A DNA stretch of 39,021 nt from an uncultured Bacteroidota bacterium (GCA_903836265.1 CAILQK010000404.1:1-39021); one strand, 5' to 3'. Shown: positions 1 through 8,412, counted from the stretch's first letter. Made by a program: numbers and translations. Notes: generated from the sequence alone by a model not told the origin.

Positions 1-1232
1 GCAAAATCGGCGAACCAGCTCTTCCAGGAGAATGATTTTACAAACAAATCATCAAGTACTATCAGTTTTCCGTTTTTCAGGTCAAAATTATAGCCAATCC
101 CCTGCGTTTCGCTCGATCTGGTGTCGGAAAAAGTGAGGTAGCCGGACAGCAGGTTGTCGGTCCAGCAGGCGATTTCGGGCCATGCGCTGGCCCGCTGCAC
201 GTTTCGCGTTTCGGGGGTTTGTTTCAGTTGCCTGGACTCGAAGCCGGATTTGCACTTTTCCAGCCATTCTTTTACCTGTTCGTCGAGCCAGGTATTGCAC
301 GGCTCACAGACGGTGTGCGGGTGCAGCACATCGAAGGATGCGTTAAAATCGGCGTATTCATAGCAACCCATTTGGAAGTGATCCTTCAGGATGAATTTGA
401 ACTCCCGATTTTCCCCGCTTCCCGTCCACCTGCATATCGTTCCCTGCCCGGGTCTGAACTCCCCTGAAATGATGGCGACGAGCCTGTCGGCATCGCCCAG
501 CGCGTCCAGTTCATAGGTTCCGTCGGGTTTGATTTCACCCTTCAGGCGGTATGTTTCTCCATCTGATTCAATCCACATAAATCCGTCGAGAATACCGCCC
601 TGTGCCCTGACGAGCACCATATCACAGCGGGCGTTGTTATATCGGGTGATGTAGCGACTGCTCCACTTGTTGTCGCTGCAGTTGACCGGCGCCGACAGCG
701 GAATTTCTTCGGCATCTATTTTTCCGCCCAGGCTTTTATCGGAATTGTTCCAGTCTGCATTGAGCGATTTACCCTGAATTCGTCCGGAAAGATAGCCTGT
801 TACCCGCTGGTTTTCGCTGCGTTCCTCCAGTTTGAAACCGGATGTATCCATTTTTCCTTCCAGGCGGATACGCGTGTTGCTCTGCGGATAAACAAGGAAT
901 CCCCTGCAAATTTTACCATCATATCCCAGCGATACTTCCACAATGGCTGCGTCGTCGAAGCGACCCTTGTATGTTTTCTGCCACTTGACCGTATTCTTGT
1001 CGAACAACTTGAGTACATTGCTGTCGCGCGGGGGTGCGGGTGCCGGACTTTTTACCGGGGTTGCGGCCGGTTTCGTGGGCGTTTTGCCGGCCGGTGTGGC
1101 TGGCTTGTTTGATGCAGCCGGAGGTTTTGCCGGCGGGGGAGCCGGTTTTTGCGACAGGCTCGAGGCAATATTAACGGTTAAAAAAAACGCTGTTACCAGC
1201 AGCCATCGGTTATTGGTGTGTATCATCATCAT
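1..1232 (-). CDS. Secreted protein with DUF3298/RsiV-like C-terminal region (3' end outside window)
   Basis: I read this frame directly; the ORF track omits it because no stop codon lies in the window. About 410 codons are open from the ATG at 1232 to the window edge. The N-terminus is a signal peptide (WLLVTAFFLTVNIASS), followed by an Ala/Pro/Lys-rich linker (residues ~27-60) and a region rich in beta-strand-like segments. The last ~70 visible residues (YLTFSDTRSS, YNFDLKNGKLIVLDDLF) resemble the DUF3298 domain found in RsiV-type and other envelope proteins. The start overlaps the prmC stop by ATGA, so translation is probably coupled; three tandem ATGs (1232, 1229, 1226) leave the exact start open. 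It is the last visible gene of the murB-prmC operon. Its function is unknown; a periplasmic location is inferred from the signal peptide. Confidence 0.75.
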   Translation of the reverse strand, partial: MMMIHTNNRWLLVTAFFLTVNIASSLSQKPAPPPAKPPAASNKPATPAGKTPTKPAATPVKSPAPAPPRDSNVLKLFDKNTVKWQKTYKGRFDDAAIVEVSLGYDGKICRGFLVYPQSNTRIRLEGKMDTSGFKLEERSENQRVTGYLSGRIQGKSLNADWNNSDKSLGGKIDAEEIPLSAPVNCSDNKWSSRYITRYNNARCDMVLVRAQGGILDGFMWIESDGETYRLKGEIKPDGTYELDALGDADRLVAIISGEFRPGQGTICRWTGSGENREFKFILKDHFQMGCYEYADFNASFDVLHPHTVCEPCNTWLDEQVKEWLEKCKSGFESRQLKQTPETRNVQRASAWPEIACWTDNLLSGYLTFSDTRSSETQGIGYNFDLKNGKLIVLDDLFVKSFSWKSWFADF

Positions 1233-2089
1233 AAACTGGTTTTCGTGGCCCTGACCATCCGGTCAGCGCCGCAGATATCCTTCCTGCATTCAACCTCTGT
1301 GAAACCGGCCGACCGGAGCATACCGGCCACTTCACCGGCGTTGAACTCGTTGCACTCGAAGTAGAGTCTGCCACCGGGTTTCAGTTTTTCGATACTCGAG
1401 TCAGCTATCTCCCGGTAGAAGATGAGCGGGTCCTCATCAGTAACAAAAAGCGCTAGGTGCGGTTCATGGTTGACTACATGATCCGGCACAAGCGGACGCT
1501 CGGCTGCCGGTATATAGGGAGGATTGCTGATAACGATATCAAGGGCGGGTAAATTTTGCCAGTCCTGCTTTTTAAGGGCATCTCCCTGAAAAAAATGTGT
1601 ATTGCCGCCCGTCAGCGCATCCGAGTTGCGTTGCGCTACAGCAAGTGCTTCAGGACTTGCTTCCATACCGTAAATTGTCCAGTACGGTCTTTTTTTTCCT
1701 ATTGTCACGGCGATACAGCCGCTGCCGAGACCGACATCCAGGAGATGTATATCCTTTTGGTCAGCTGTTTCCTCCAGTACCCACGCAACCAGTTCTTCTG
1801 TTTCCTGGCGGGGAATCAGGGTAGCTGTTGAGACGCTGAACTTCAGTCCGAAAAAATCTGCCTCTCCGAGTACATACTGAACCGGTTCTCCGCACAGCAG
1901 GCGGTGACGGATACCGAGGTACCGGTTGTACTCTTCTTCATCGGGTTCGCGGTCTGCATTTCCTTTGAGGTGAAAAGCGTCCTCGGCAACAATACGGGCA
2001 ATGGAGGAGGCTTCGCCCTCCCCGTAAACGGATTTCAGGGTGTCTGCGAGATCGGAGAGCAGTTGCCGGATGGTGATATTGTACTCCAT
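1229..2089 (-). CDS. prmC: Peptide chain release factor N5-glutamine methyltransferase PrmC (HemK)
   Basis: The gene encodes a 286-residue SAM-dependent methyltransferase, the usual PrmC length. It methylates the glutamine of the GGQ motif in release factors RF1/RF2 and so supports translation termination in the cytoplasm. Visible signatures are the N-terminal helical domain, the PRQETEELV segment (93-101), the SAM-binding motif LDVGLGSGCIA (117-127; the family more often has D-x-G-T-GSG) and the catalytic NPPYIP motif (189-194) that positions the glutamine amide. It starts 8 bp after the ribonuclease stop and its own stop overlaps the next start by ATGA, so it lies inside a tightly packed minus-strand operon. 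The assignment is secure by motif. Confidence 0.95.
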   Translation of the reverse strand: MEYNITIRQLLSDLADTLKSVYGEGEASSIARIVAEDAFHLKGNADREPDEEEYNRYLGIRHRLLCGEPVQYVLGEADFFGLKFSVSTATLIPRQETEELVAWVLEETADQKDIHLLDVGLGSGCIAVTIGKKRPYWTIYGMEASPEALAVAQRNSDALTGGNTHFFQGDALKKQDWQNLPALDIVISNPPYIPAAERPLVPDHVVNHEPHLALFVTDEDPLIFYREIADSSIEKLKPGGRLYFECNEFNAGEVAGMLRSAGFTEVECRKDICGADRMVRATKTSL

Positions 2090-2097
2090 TATATGCT

Positions 2098-2553
2098 CTA
2101 TCGCCTGTCAATGAACAGGAAAGTCTTGTAATGGTCAGCGGTGTACCAGGCACTTCGGTCGGAGCCGGTGACCAGTCGTTCAGGCCCGCGGTTTTGTCCT
2201 TTTACCTTCGGATGTACATCCCATTCTGAATAGCGTATCCGGTCGCCACCGGGAGTTTTGACGGGCAGTCGTTTTTCCCTGTTCTGAAATTCCCTGCCAC
2301 CTGCGTAACCATCGGGAGCTGTTCCGTTGGAGCGCACATACCGGAGAACTTCCAGGACATAGGACGGAGCCGTCTGCTGTTGACCGGCAGATGATTGACC
2401 TGTTCCCGGGTTGGTTTGTTCGGTTGAGGCTCCCTGTACAGGCGCAGGCGTGCGTTGTTGGCATTTCCTGACAAACCAGACAGCTCCAAAGAGCAGGACA
2501 AGGATGAGTATGCGTGCCAGAATTCGTTTTCCGGCTCCGGGTTTTGTTGTCAT
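2098..2553 (-). CDS. Membrane-anchored barnase-type guanyl-preferring ribonuclease
   Basis: The 151-residue product has an N-terminal transmembrane/uncleaved signal segment (ILARILILVLLFGAVWFV, 11-28), a Gln/Thr/Pro-rich linker to about residue 65 and a C-terminal microbial RNase (N1/barnase) domain. Aligning by eye with barnase, all catalytic positions appear present: Glu110 (YSEWDV), Arg122 and Arg126 (NRGPERLV) and His141 (TADHYKTF), plus the FQNREKRLP loop. Barnase-type enzymes cleave RNA after guanosine outside the cytoplasm; here the domain is predicted to face the periplasm. The ORF track begins at a TTG (2559) directly after the upstream stop; the ATG at 2553 is preferred. No barstar-like inhibitor gene is visible in the window. 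The gene sits 8 bp before prmC in the operon. Confidence 0.85.
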   Translation of the reverse strand: MTTKPGAGKRILARILILVLLFGAVWFVRKCQQRTPAPVQGASTEQTNPGTGQSSAGQQQTAPSYVLEVLRYVRSNGTAPDGYAGGREFQNREKRLPVKTPGGDRIRYSEWDVHPKVKGQNRGPERLVTGSDRSAWYTADHYKTFLFIDRR

Positions 2554-2559
2554 GACCAA

Positions 2560-3039
2560 TTAATCCAGATTTTTGATGGATGGAGCGAGAAACAACAGCA
2601 ACAGCGAGAAAAAGACCAGGTAGCAAACCAGGGCAACAATGAGGTAGATGCCAAAAGCCCTGAAACTGTTGCGCATATTGCGCCAGGAACTGTCGAAAGA
2701 AGTCTGATCAGCCGCTTGTATTCCGCGACGAAGACGGATGGCAAAAAGCAGCTGATGAATATAGACAAACGCGAGTCCGGCAGCTGCCACGAGAAAAAGG
2801 GACAGTATTCCGGTCTCCGATTCACTCATGGTATCCAGCACAGTATTGTCACCGTAAGCGAAACGCATCACATTGACGATTTCTTTGATCCGGGTACCTC
2901 CTGCCAGCAGCAGACAAGCCTGCAGCAGTCCGGCTGCCGAGAGAAATATGGCCCAGCCTGAAATACTTTTCCAGCTGGCAATAAGTCGGGGCGTAACAAC
3001 AGCTCCCCTGTTTTGCCCGTAATCGTCCGGTACCGACAT
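2560..3039 (-). CDS. DUF5362-like membrane protein, copy 2
   Basis: The 159-residue protein has four hydrophobic stretches (SGWAIFLSAAGLLQACLLLAG; a segment around LSLFLVAAAGLAFVYIHQLLF; a C-terminal block IYLIVALVCYLVFFSLLLLFL). Between the last two lies a cytoplasmic-looking stretch, LRRGIQAADQTSFDSSWRNM. The layout, two hydrophobic blocks followed by an amphipathic helix of alternating residues and a final hydrophobic block, matches the small DUF5362 family of Bacteroidota. It appears paralogous to the next gene upstream (3079-3459). Its TAA stop is immediately followed by the candidate TTG/ATG starts of the ribonuclease gene. The function is unknown. Confidence 0.7.
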   Translation of the reverse strand: MSVPDDYGQNRGAVVTPRLIASWKSISGWAIFLSAAGLLQACLLLAGGTRIKEIVNVMRFAYGDNTVLDTMSESETGILSLFLVAAAGLAFVYIHQLLFAIRLRRGIQAADQTSFDSSWRNMRNSFRAFGIYLIVALVCYLVFFSLLLLFLAPSIKNLD

Positions 3040-3078
3040 ATTCCTGATGATTGAATGGTTAACTTTTACCGGATTTAA

Positions 3079-3459
3079 CTAGCTCAGGATCATTGCAAGG
3101 AACACAAGCGAGAAGTACAGAACCGTCATGACACCTGAATAAACATAAAACCGGTTCAGATTGGAAAAAGCGCTTTCCAGACCGGCAATATCATCGTTGT
3201 TCAGGGCTTTTTTCATGCCGGAACAGAACCGCACCAGCCAATATCCCGGCAAAAAAAGCAGGGAGATGAATACCAGTCCGGTCAGTGAGGCAGAAGCCAT
3301 TGAATCAAGCAGAAAAAGCAGCGTGAAGAGCCCGGTTATTCCTGCAAAAATGAAAAGCAATACAGCAAAAAACAGCGCCCAGCGACTGGTTTCACGCCAG
3401 TTTCTGCGCGTCTGTTCCGCTATTTTCAGGGGCTGTTCGTTTGGTTGAAAATCTGTCAT
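3079..3459 (-). CDS. DUF5362-like membrane protein, copy 1
   Basis: The 126-residue protein has an N-terminal cytoplasmic stretch, a first hydrophobic block (ALFFAVLLFIFAGITGLFTLLFLL), a second (LTGLVFISLLFLPGYWLV), the segment MKKALNNDDIAGLESAFSNL and a final hydrophobic helix (VMTVLYFSLVFLAMIL). The order of elements and the motif NWRETSRWALFF, compared with SWKSISGWAIFL in the neighbour, indicate that the two genes are diverged tandem duplicates. The gene starts 11 bp after murB and is separated by 39 bp from its paralogue, inside the same operon. It resembles DUF5362; no biochemical role can be read from the sequence. Confidence 0.75.
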   Translation of the reverse strand: MTDFQPNEQPLKIAEQTRRNWRETSRWALFFAVLLFIFAGITGLFTLLFLLDSMASASLTGLVFISLLFLPGYWLVRFCSGMKKALNNDDIAGLESAFSNLNRFYVYSGVMTVLYFSLVFLAMILS

Positions 3460-3470
3460 GATCGATGATT

Positions 3471-4487
3471 TCAGACGATATTTACTTCTCTTTCAAGTGC
3501 AATTCCGAATTTCTGTTGTACTGACTGGATAATCTGGTCGGACAGGTTTTTGACTTCCTGTCCTGTTGCTCCGCCGTAATTGACGAGCACCAGTGCCTGA
3601 CGGGCGTAACTGCCGGTATTACCCACTTTTTTGCCTTTCCAGCCACATTGCTCGATGAGCCAACCCGCCGGTATCTTTACCCGGTTGTCGGGCAGCGGGT
3701 AGGAAGGAACCTCGGGGTGAGACTGGCGTATCTTCAGTAAAACAGCCAGATCCGTTTCAGGGTTTTTGAAAAACGAGCCGCAATTACCGATTTCTGCCGG
3801 ATCAGGCAGCTTGGACCGGCGAATCTGGCACACTGCCCGACTGACATCGGCAATACCCGGATGATCAATACCCATGGTGACGAGCGTCCTGCTGATATCT
3901 CCGTAAGAAAGATTGAGTTTATGTCGGGGTCTGGTTAGTGAAACACGCACGGATACAATAATATATTTACCCTTCAGCTCCCGTTTGAAAACACTGTCGC
4001 GGTAACCGAACCCGCATTCCTTCAGGCTGAATGTCCTGATACGTCCGGTGGTGGTTTCCATCGCCTTCAGACTGACGAATACATCCTTGAGTTCCACGCC
4101 GTAGGCGCCAATATTCTGGACTGGCGCTGCTCCGACCGTACCCGGAATCAGGCTCATATTTTCAAGTCCGCCGAGGTTGTTTTCTACTGCCCAGGTGACG
4201 AGGGTGTGCCATTGTACGCCGCCGCCCACATCAATCCAGGCTCTTTTTGTGAAATTTCTTTCCAGCTTGATGTAGCTGATATCATTTTTGATGACCAGTC
4301 CCGCGACATCCCGGGTAAACAGCAAATTGCTGCCGCCTCCGATTACCAGCACAGGATGGATGCCTGACTGCAGGGCCTCCCGCATTTCAGCCTCCGAATG
4401 GACAGTTGTGAAATGAGCTGCCCTGACGTCAATGCCAAAGGTATTGTACGGGAGAAGCGAGACGTTATTTTGTATATTGACGGGCAT
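3471..4487 (-). CDS. murB: UDP-N-acetylenolpyruvoylglucosamine reductase MurB (type I)
   Basis: The 338-residue cytoplasmic flavoprotein catalyses the NADPH-dependent reduction that forms UDP-N-acetylmuramate, the second committed step of peptidoglycan precursor synthesis. FAD-binding motifs are clear: NTFGIDVRA (15-23), VIGGGSNLLFT (48-58) and IPGTVGAAPVQNIGAYGVE (114-132). The catalytic set expected from E. coli MurB is present: Arg163 in GYRDSVFK, Ser238 in GSFFKNP and a C-terminal Glu (Glu334, LEREVNIV). The length and the YRDSVFK loop fit the type I enzyme. Its ATG overlaps the stop of the upstream gene by one base (TAATG), suggesting coupled translation. Confidence 0.97.
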   Translation of the reverse strand: MPVNIQNNVSLLPYNTFGIDVRAAHFTTVHSEAEMREALQSGIHPVLVIGGGSNLLFTRDVAGLVIKNDISYIKLERNFTKRAWIDVGGGVQWHTLVTWAVENNLGGLENMSLIPGTVGAAPVQNIGAYGVELKDVFVSLKAMETTTGRIRTFSLKECGFGYRDSVFKRELKGKYIIVSVRVSLTRPRHKLNLSYGDISRTLVTMGIDHPGIADVSRAVCQIRRSKLPDPAEIGNCGSFFKNPETDLAVLLKIRQSHPEVPSYPLPDNRVKIPAGWLIEQCGWKGKKVGNTGSYARQALVLVNYGGATGQEVKNLSDQIIQSVQQKFGIALEREVNIV

Positions 4488-5638
4488 TATTCGAAGCAGC
4501 GCGACAGTTGCCGCAGCAGGTGAACAAACTGAATGTCATACTCTTCATATCCGCTTTCCCAGGTAATACGCACCTTGTCGAGATCAGAGCGGCGGATTTT
4601 TTTCCAGAGTGCATCTCCAATGGGATATTTGCCTCTGAATGTATATGACTGATTTTCATAATTTATAATTCCTTCATCATTAATACTATTGTATAATTCA
4701 AAAGAAGTTCCGTCCATGAACCAGAGTGTTGCGGGAGCGTCTTTGGGAAGTTTTCCGAACGATTTGCGCGGGTTGGGGTCAATTACGGTAAAGGTGAGCA
4801 GCAGTGTGGCTCGCGGGCCGATAGCCGACAGGGCAGCTTCACAGCGCACGTTTGGGCGGTCCTGGAGAAAACTCTTCAGAGGAGCAGGAGCATGGCGGAA
4901 CCACTCTGCCGGTGCTGTGCGGCGGTAAGGGGCGCCTGACAGCTCGTCGCGGGAGTTTTCCTCGAAATTACAGGGTACAGGGGGTGGATTGAGCATAACA
5001 TCGGCCCCGGGATTGTATTTTGCCACAGTCACCGCCACTGGAGTGGGGGTGGCCGGTTTTTCTGGTGGGGCTACTGTTACCGGAGCAGGCTCTGCCTGTT
5101 TTTCGGGTACTGTTTTCTTCTTTTCCGGTTTGACTGGCCGGGCGAGGGTCACTTTTGTTTCTTCTCCGGAGGGGCTGGTGAGTAATATGAGTTCATTCAC
5201 CGATTTCCAGAGTGCAGGCAGCATTTTTCGTTGTGCCGCCACGTCAAGAGCAGCACACTCGATGGCCTGATCCATCGTTTTTCCGGCATTTTTCAGTTGG
5301 CGGGCCAATTCTTTTTCCTTCAATTTCCACTCTTTCAGGCGGTTGCCGAGCGAGTCGAGTACAGACTTGTCGGCTGTTGAATCAGTCTTGATACGTACAA
5401 TCAGCGAGTCAAGGGCTTCCCGTTCCGAGACAACAGTTTGCAGACGCCCCTGGCCGGTGAGTTTCAGCGCTTCTGCCCGGGAGCCCAGCTGCTGTGTCCA
5501 GGCTACTACCCTGGCATTGTCGAGACTGTCCACCGGGGGCAGCGAATCGAGCCGTGTCTGGGCGTTCAGCGGCGATACTGCGCTGGTCATGACAGCATAC
5601 ATAATCAGGGATATGACCGGTAAATGATTTTTTTTCAT
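4487..5638 (-). CDS. Secreted coiled-coil protein of unknown function, first gene of the murB operon
   Basis: The 383-residue protein starts with a signal peptide (residues 1-26, ending SPLNAQ). A charged helical region follows, likely coiled coil (about 50-125, with repeated Leu/Asp/Lys such as LGNRLKEWKLKEKELARQL). Next is a Pro/Ala/Lys-rich linker (about 165-215) and a C-terminal globular region (about 270-383) with mixed strands and helices (TLWFMDGTSFELYNSIND). I do not recognise the family. A periplasmic location is inferred from the signal peptide, and the spacer composition suggests a tether reaching through the cell wall. The gene lies directly downstream of a TACTTTTG promoter box and its stop overlaps murB. 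Operon position hints at an envelope role but does not establish one. Confidence 0.8.
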   Translation of the reverse strand: MKKNHLPVISLIMYAVMTSAVSPLNAQTRLDSLPPVDSLDNARVVAWTQQLGSRAEALKLTGQGRLQTVVSEREALDSLIVRIKTDSTADKSVLDSLGNRLKEWKLKEKELARQLKNAGKTMDQAIECAALDVAAQRKMLPALWKSVNELILLTSPSGEETKVTLARPVKPEKKKTVPEKQAEPAPVTVAPPEKPATPTPVAVTVAKYNPGADVMLNPPPVPCNFEENSRDELSGAPYRRTAPAEWFRHAPAPLKSFLQDRPNVRCEAALSAIGPRATLLLTFTVIDPNPRKSFGKLPKDAPATLWFMDGTSFELYNSINDEGIINYENQSYTFRGKYPIGDALWKKIRRSDLDKVRITWESGYEEYDIQFVHLLRQLSRCFE

Positions 5639-5669
5639 TGCAGAACATTGAACAGGGTTAATATGTTCG

Positions 5670-5720
5670 TTTGAGATACAACCCCTACTTTCGCGGCAAA
5701 AGTAAGCCTATGTGGCCAAA
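5670..5720. promoter_or_regulatory. Symmetric divergent promoter region with overlapping -7 boxes
   Basis: The 110-bp gap between the murB operon (minus) and the prolyl oligopeptidase gene (plus) contains TACTTTCGCGGCAAAAGTA (5686-5704). On the plus strand this reads TACTTTCG (5686-5693, one mismatch to TAnnTTTG). On the minus strand it reads TACTTTTG (5704-5697, perfect). The two boxes are arms of one imperfect palindrome centred on 5695. TTTG at 5670-5673 and CAAA at 5717-5720 lie exactly symmetrically around the same centre. The spacing of 12 bp is shorter than the ~19-21 bp usual for a Bacteroidota -33 element, so the TTTG/CAAA pair may be an operator rather than -33 boxes. Confidence 0.55.
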
Positions 5721-5748
5721 CAGACATTAACCAATTTATCTTGAACAC

Positions 5749-7893
5749 ATGAAACTGAACCATTTCCTGATTTTTTTGAACGGGGTGCTGCTTCTGGGGG
5801 CCTGTCACACCCAGCAGAAAGCGACCGAGTCCCCGTCAGCAAACACAAAAAAAATAACAGTGAAGTACCCTGCAACGAGAAAAGACGACACAGTCACCGA
5901 CGATTACTTCCGGCGAAAAATAAGTGATCCATACCGCTGGCTCGAGGACGACCAGAGTGCCGAAACGAAGGCATGGGTGGTGGAACAGAATAAAGTTACC
6001 AATTCCTATCTGTCGCAGATACCCGACCGGGAAAAGTTCAAAAAGAGACTTTCAACGCTGTTTAATTACGAGCGTTACACACCTCCGTTTAAAGAGGGAG
6101 GCAAGTATTACTATTTCAAGAACGACGGACTGCAAAACCAGAGTATTCTTTACTCCCAGGAAAAACTCGACGGGCCGGCAACGCCTGTTCTGGATCCAAA
6201 CAAATTCAGTGCTGACGGCACGACTTCGCTTGGAGAGATGGACTTCTCCAGGGATGGTCGCTACCTGGCCTATTCCACATCAAAAGGTGGATCTGACTGG
6301 AGAACTATTGTGGTCAAGGATATGAAAACGGGAGAGATGCTACCCGATGTGATTGAATGGGTCAAGTTCAGCGGCATTTCGTGGAAGGGCAATGGCTTTT
6401 ACTACACCCGCTACCCGGAACCCCGCAAGGGCGATGAACTGAAGGCTGCCAACAAATTCGGCGCGGTTTACTACCACGCACTGGGTACCCCGCAATCGGC
6501 TGATCTGCTGGTTTACGACGACAAATCCAGTCCGGACCGTTCATTTGGCGGTGCAACAACTGAAGACGAGCGGTTTCTGATCATCAACGGCTGGGAGAGT
6601 ACCAGCGGCAACATGCTGGCAGTGAAAGATCTGAGCATGCGTTCGGATGTTTTTGTAACGATTGCCGGAAGTTTTGACAAGGATTTCAGTGTAGTGGACA
6701 ATATTGGCGACCAGTTGCTGATCCTGACCAATCACAATGCTCCCAACCAGCGTCTTATCCTGGTTGACCCTGCCAAACCGGCTGAGAAAGACTGGAAAAC
6801 ACTGATTGCTGAAGATGAAAACGACGTACTGCAGTCGGTGTCCGTCTGTGGCGGCAAGATACTGTGTACTTACCTGCACAATGCGGCCAGCAGTCTGCGC
6901 GCCTTCGAACTGAATGGCAAACTGATCCGGGAGGTGGCTTTGCCTGAAATTGGCTCCGTGAGTGGAGTGAGTGGGAAATCAGGCGATTCGCAGGCATTTT
7001 TCTCCTTCACCTCGTTTCTGCGCCCTTCCACGGTGTATTCACTGGACATGAATACGCTGAATATAACCGTGTTCAAAGCACCTGCACTTGATTTCAATCC
7101 GGAGCTTTACACTACTGAGCAGGTGTGGTATAACAGCAAGGACGGTACCCGGGTACCCATGTTCATCACACACCGCAGGGATATGCGGCTGGATGGCAGC
7201 AATCCTACCCTGCTTTACGGATATGGCGGTTTCAATATTTCCCTGACACCATCGTTCAGTGCCTCGCGGGCGGCCCTGCTGGAGAATAACGGAGTGTATG
7301 CGGTAGCCAACATACGCGGTGGTGGCGAGTTTGGTGAAAAATGGCATCGGGCGGGTACAAAATGCCAGAAGCAGAATGTCTTTGATGATTTTATCAGTGC
7401 AGCTGAATTTCTGATTGCACAGAAATACACCTCCTCCTCAAGACTGGCAATTCAGGGTGGTTCGAATGGCGGACTGCTCGTGGGCGCCTGCATGACTCAG
7501 CGCCCGGATCTGTACCGCGTCTGCTTCCCGCAGGTGGGCGTACTGGATATGCTCCGTTATCACCAGTTTACCATTGGTTATGCCTGGGCTACCGACTACG
7601 GTCGCAGCGACGTGCCGGAGGAGTTCAATTGCCTGATCAAATATTCACCGCTGCACAATGTGAAAGAAGTATCATACCCGGCTACCATGGTAACCACTGC
7701 TGATCACGACGACCGCGTGGTGCCGGCACACTCGTTCAAGTTCGCAGCAACGCTGCAGGAAAAGCATCAGGGCTCAAATCCGGTGTTAATCCGTATTGAG
7801 ACCAGCGCTGGCCACGGAGCAGGCAAGCCCACCGCAAAGATCATTGAGGAGGCTTCCGACATACTGGCATTTATGTTTTACAATATGAAATAA
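5749..7893 (+). CDS. Prolyl oligopeptidase family (S9A) lipoprotein
   Basis: The 714-residue serine peptidase hydrolyses short peptides after proline in characterised S9A relatives. The signal sequence ends in a lipobox (LLLGAC), so it is probably anchored to a membrane facing the periplasm or surface. The N-terminal part carries the typical DPYRWLEDD motif, followed by the seven-bladed propeller region to about residue 440. The C-terminal alpha/beta-hydrolase part has the catalytic triad: Ser572 in GGSNGGLL, Asp654 in DHDDRVVP and His689 in GHGAGKP. The length matches the family. It converges with the queD-family gene, with only 13 bp between the stops. Confidence 0.93.
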   Translation: MKLNHFLIFLNGVLLLGACHTQQKATESPSANTKKITVKYPATRKDDTVTDDYFRRKISDPYRWLEDDQSAETKAWVVEQNKVTNSYLSQIPDREKFKKRLSTLFNYERYTPPFKEGGKYYYFKNDGLQNQSILYSQEKLDGPATPVLDPNKFSADGTTSLGEMDFSRDGRYLAYSTSKGGSDWRTIVVKDMKTGEMLPDVIEWVKFSGISWKGNGFYYTRYPEPRKGDELKAANKFGAVYYHALGTPQSADLLVYDDKSSPDRSFGGATTEDERFLIINGWESTSGNMLAVKDLSMRSDVFVTIAGSFDKDFSVVDNIGDQLLILTNHNAPNQRLILVDPAKPAEKDWKTLIAEDENDVLQSVSVCGGKILCTYLHNAASSLRAFELNGKLIREVALPEIGSVSGVSGKSGDSQAFFSFTSFLRPSTVYSLDMNTLNITVFKAPALDFNPELYTTEQVWYNSKDGTRVPMFITHRRDMRLDGSNPTLLYGYGGFNISLTPSFSASRAALLENNGVYAVANIRGGGEFGEKWHRAGTKCQKQNVFDDFISAAEFLIAQKYTSSSRLAIQGGSNGGLLVGACMTQRPDLYRVCFPQVGVLDMLRYHQFTIGYAWATDYGRSDVPEEFNCLIKYSPLHNVKEVSYPATMVTTADHDDRVVPAHSFKFAATLQEKHQGSNPVLIRIETSAGHGAGKPTAKIIEEASDILAFMFYNMK

Positions 7894-7906
7894 CGAAACC
7901 CCGGAG

Positions 7907-8359
7907 TCAGTTATCCTCCTTCCGCCACTCTGCGTAGGAAGTGGGGGTTTCGCGGAGTTCCACACCGACCAGTTCCAGGTCACCTGTAAAATAGGGTCTG
8001 ATTTTCTCGAGAAACATAAGCATCAGATTTTCGCAGGTGGGCTGGAACGGTACGGTGAACACCTTTTCGAACTCGGTAGTCAGCAGTTCGTTTTTGACAT
8101 AGGGCGCACTGTCGTTCAGCACCAGCGCATGGTCATACACACTGATGATTTCCTCCATTACCACCTTTTTCAGATTTCCAAAATCCATCACCATACCAAG
8201 TTTAACGTCATTGTCGTCGGTAATCGGATAACCCTTGATGGTTACCCGCAGATGATAGGTATGTCCGTGGATATTCCTGCAGGGGCCATCATAACCGTAC
8301 AGAGCGTGGGCCATTTCAAAGTTGAACTGTTTGGATACGCGGACTTTTTGCTGGAGCAT
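7907..8359 (-). CDS. queD: 6-carboxytetrahydropterin synthase / 6-pyruvoyltetrahydropterin synthase family protein
   Basis: The 150-residue enzyme belongs to the QueD/PTPS family, which converts 7,8-dihydroneopterin triphosphate into 6-carboxytetrahydropterin (queuosine route) or 6-pyruvoyltetrahydropterin. Zn ligands are visible as His18 (EMAHAL) and His31/His33 (IHGHTYH). Catalytic candidates are Cys27 (GPCRNIHGH), Asp76-His77 (YDHALVLN) and Glu137 (LRETPTS). All key residues appear intact. No other queuosine gene is in the window, so the QueD role is the most likely but not proven. A perfect Bacteroidota -7 box (TACCTTTG) lies about 55 bp upstream of its ATG. Confidence 0.88.
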   Translation of the reverse strand: MLQQKVRVSKQFNFEMAHALYGYDGPCRNIHGHTYHLRVTIKGYPITDDNDVKLGMVMDFGNLKKVVMEEIISVYDHALVLNDSAPYVKNELLTTEFEKVFTVPFQPTCENLMLMFLEKIRPYFTGDLELVGVELRETPTSYAEWRKEDN

Positions 8360-8412
8360 TTTCAGTAATATTTAGACCGGAACGACCTTGATGATGTTTA
8401 CGGAGGAAAGTG

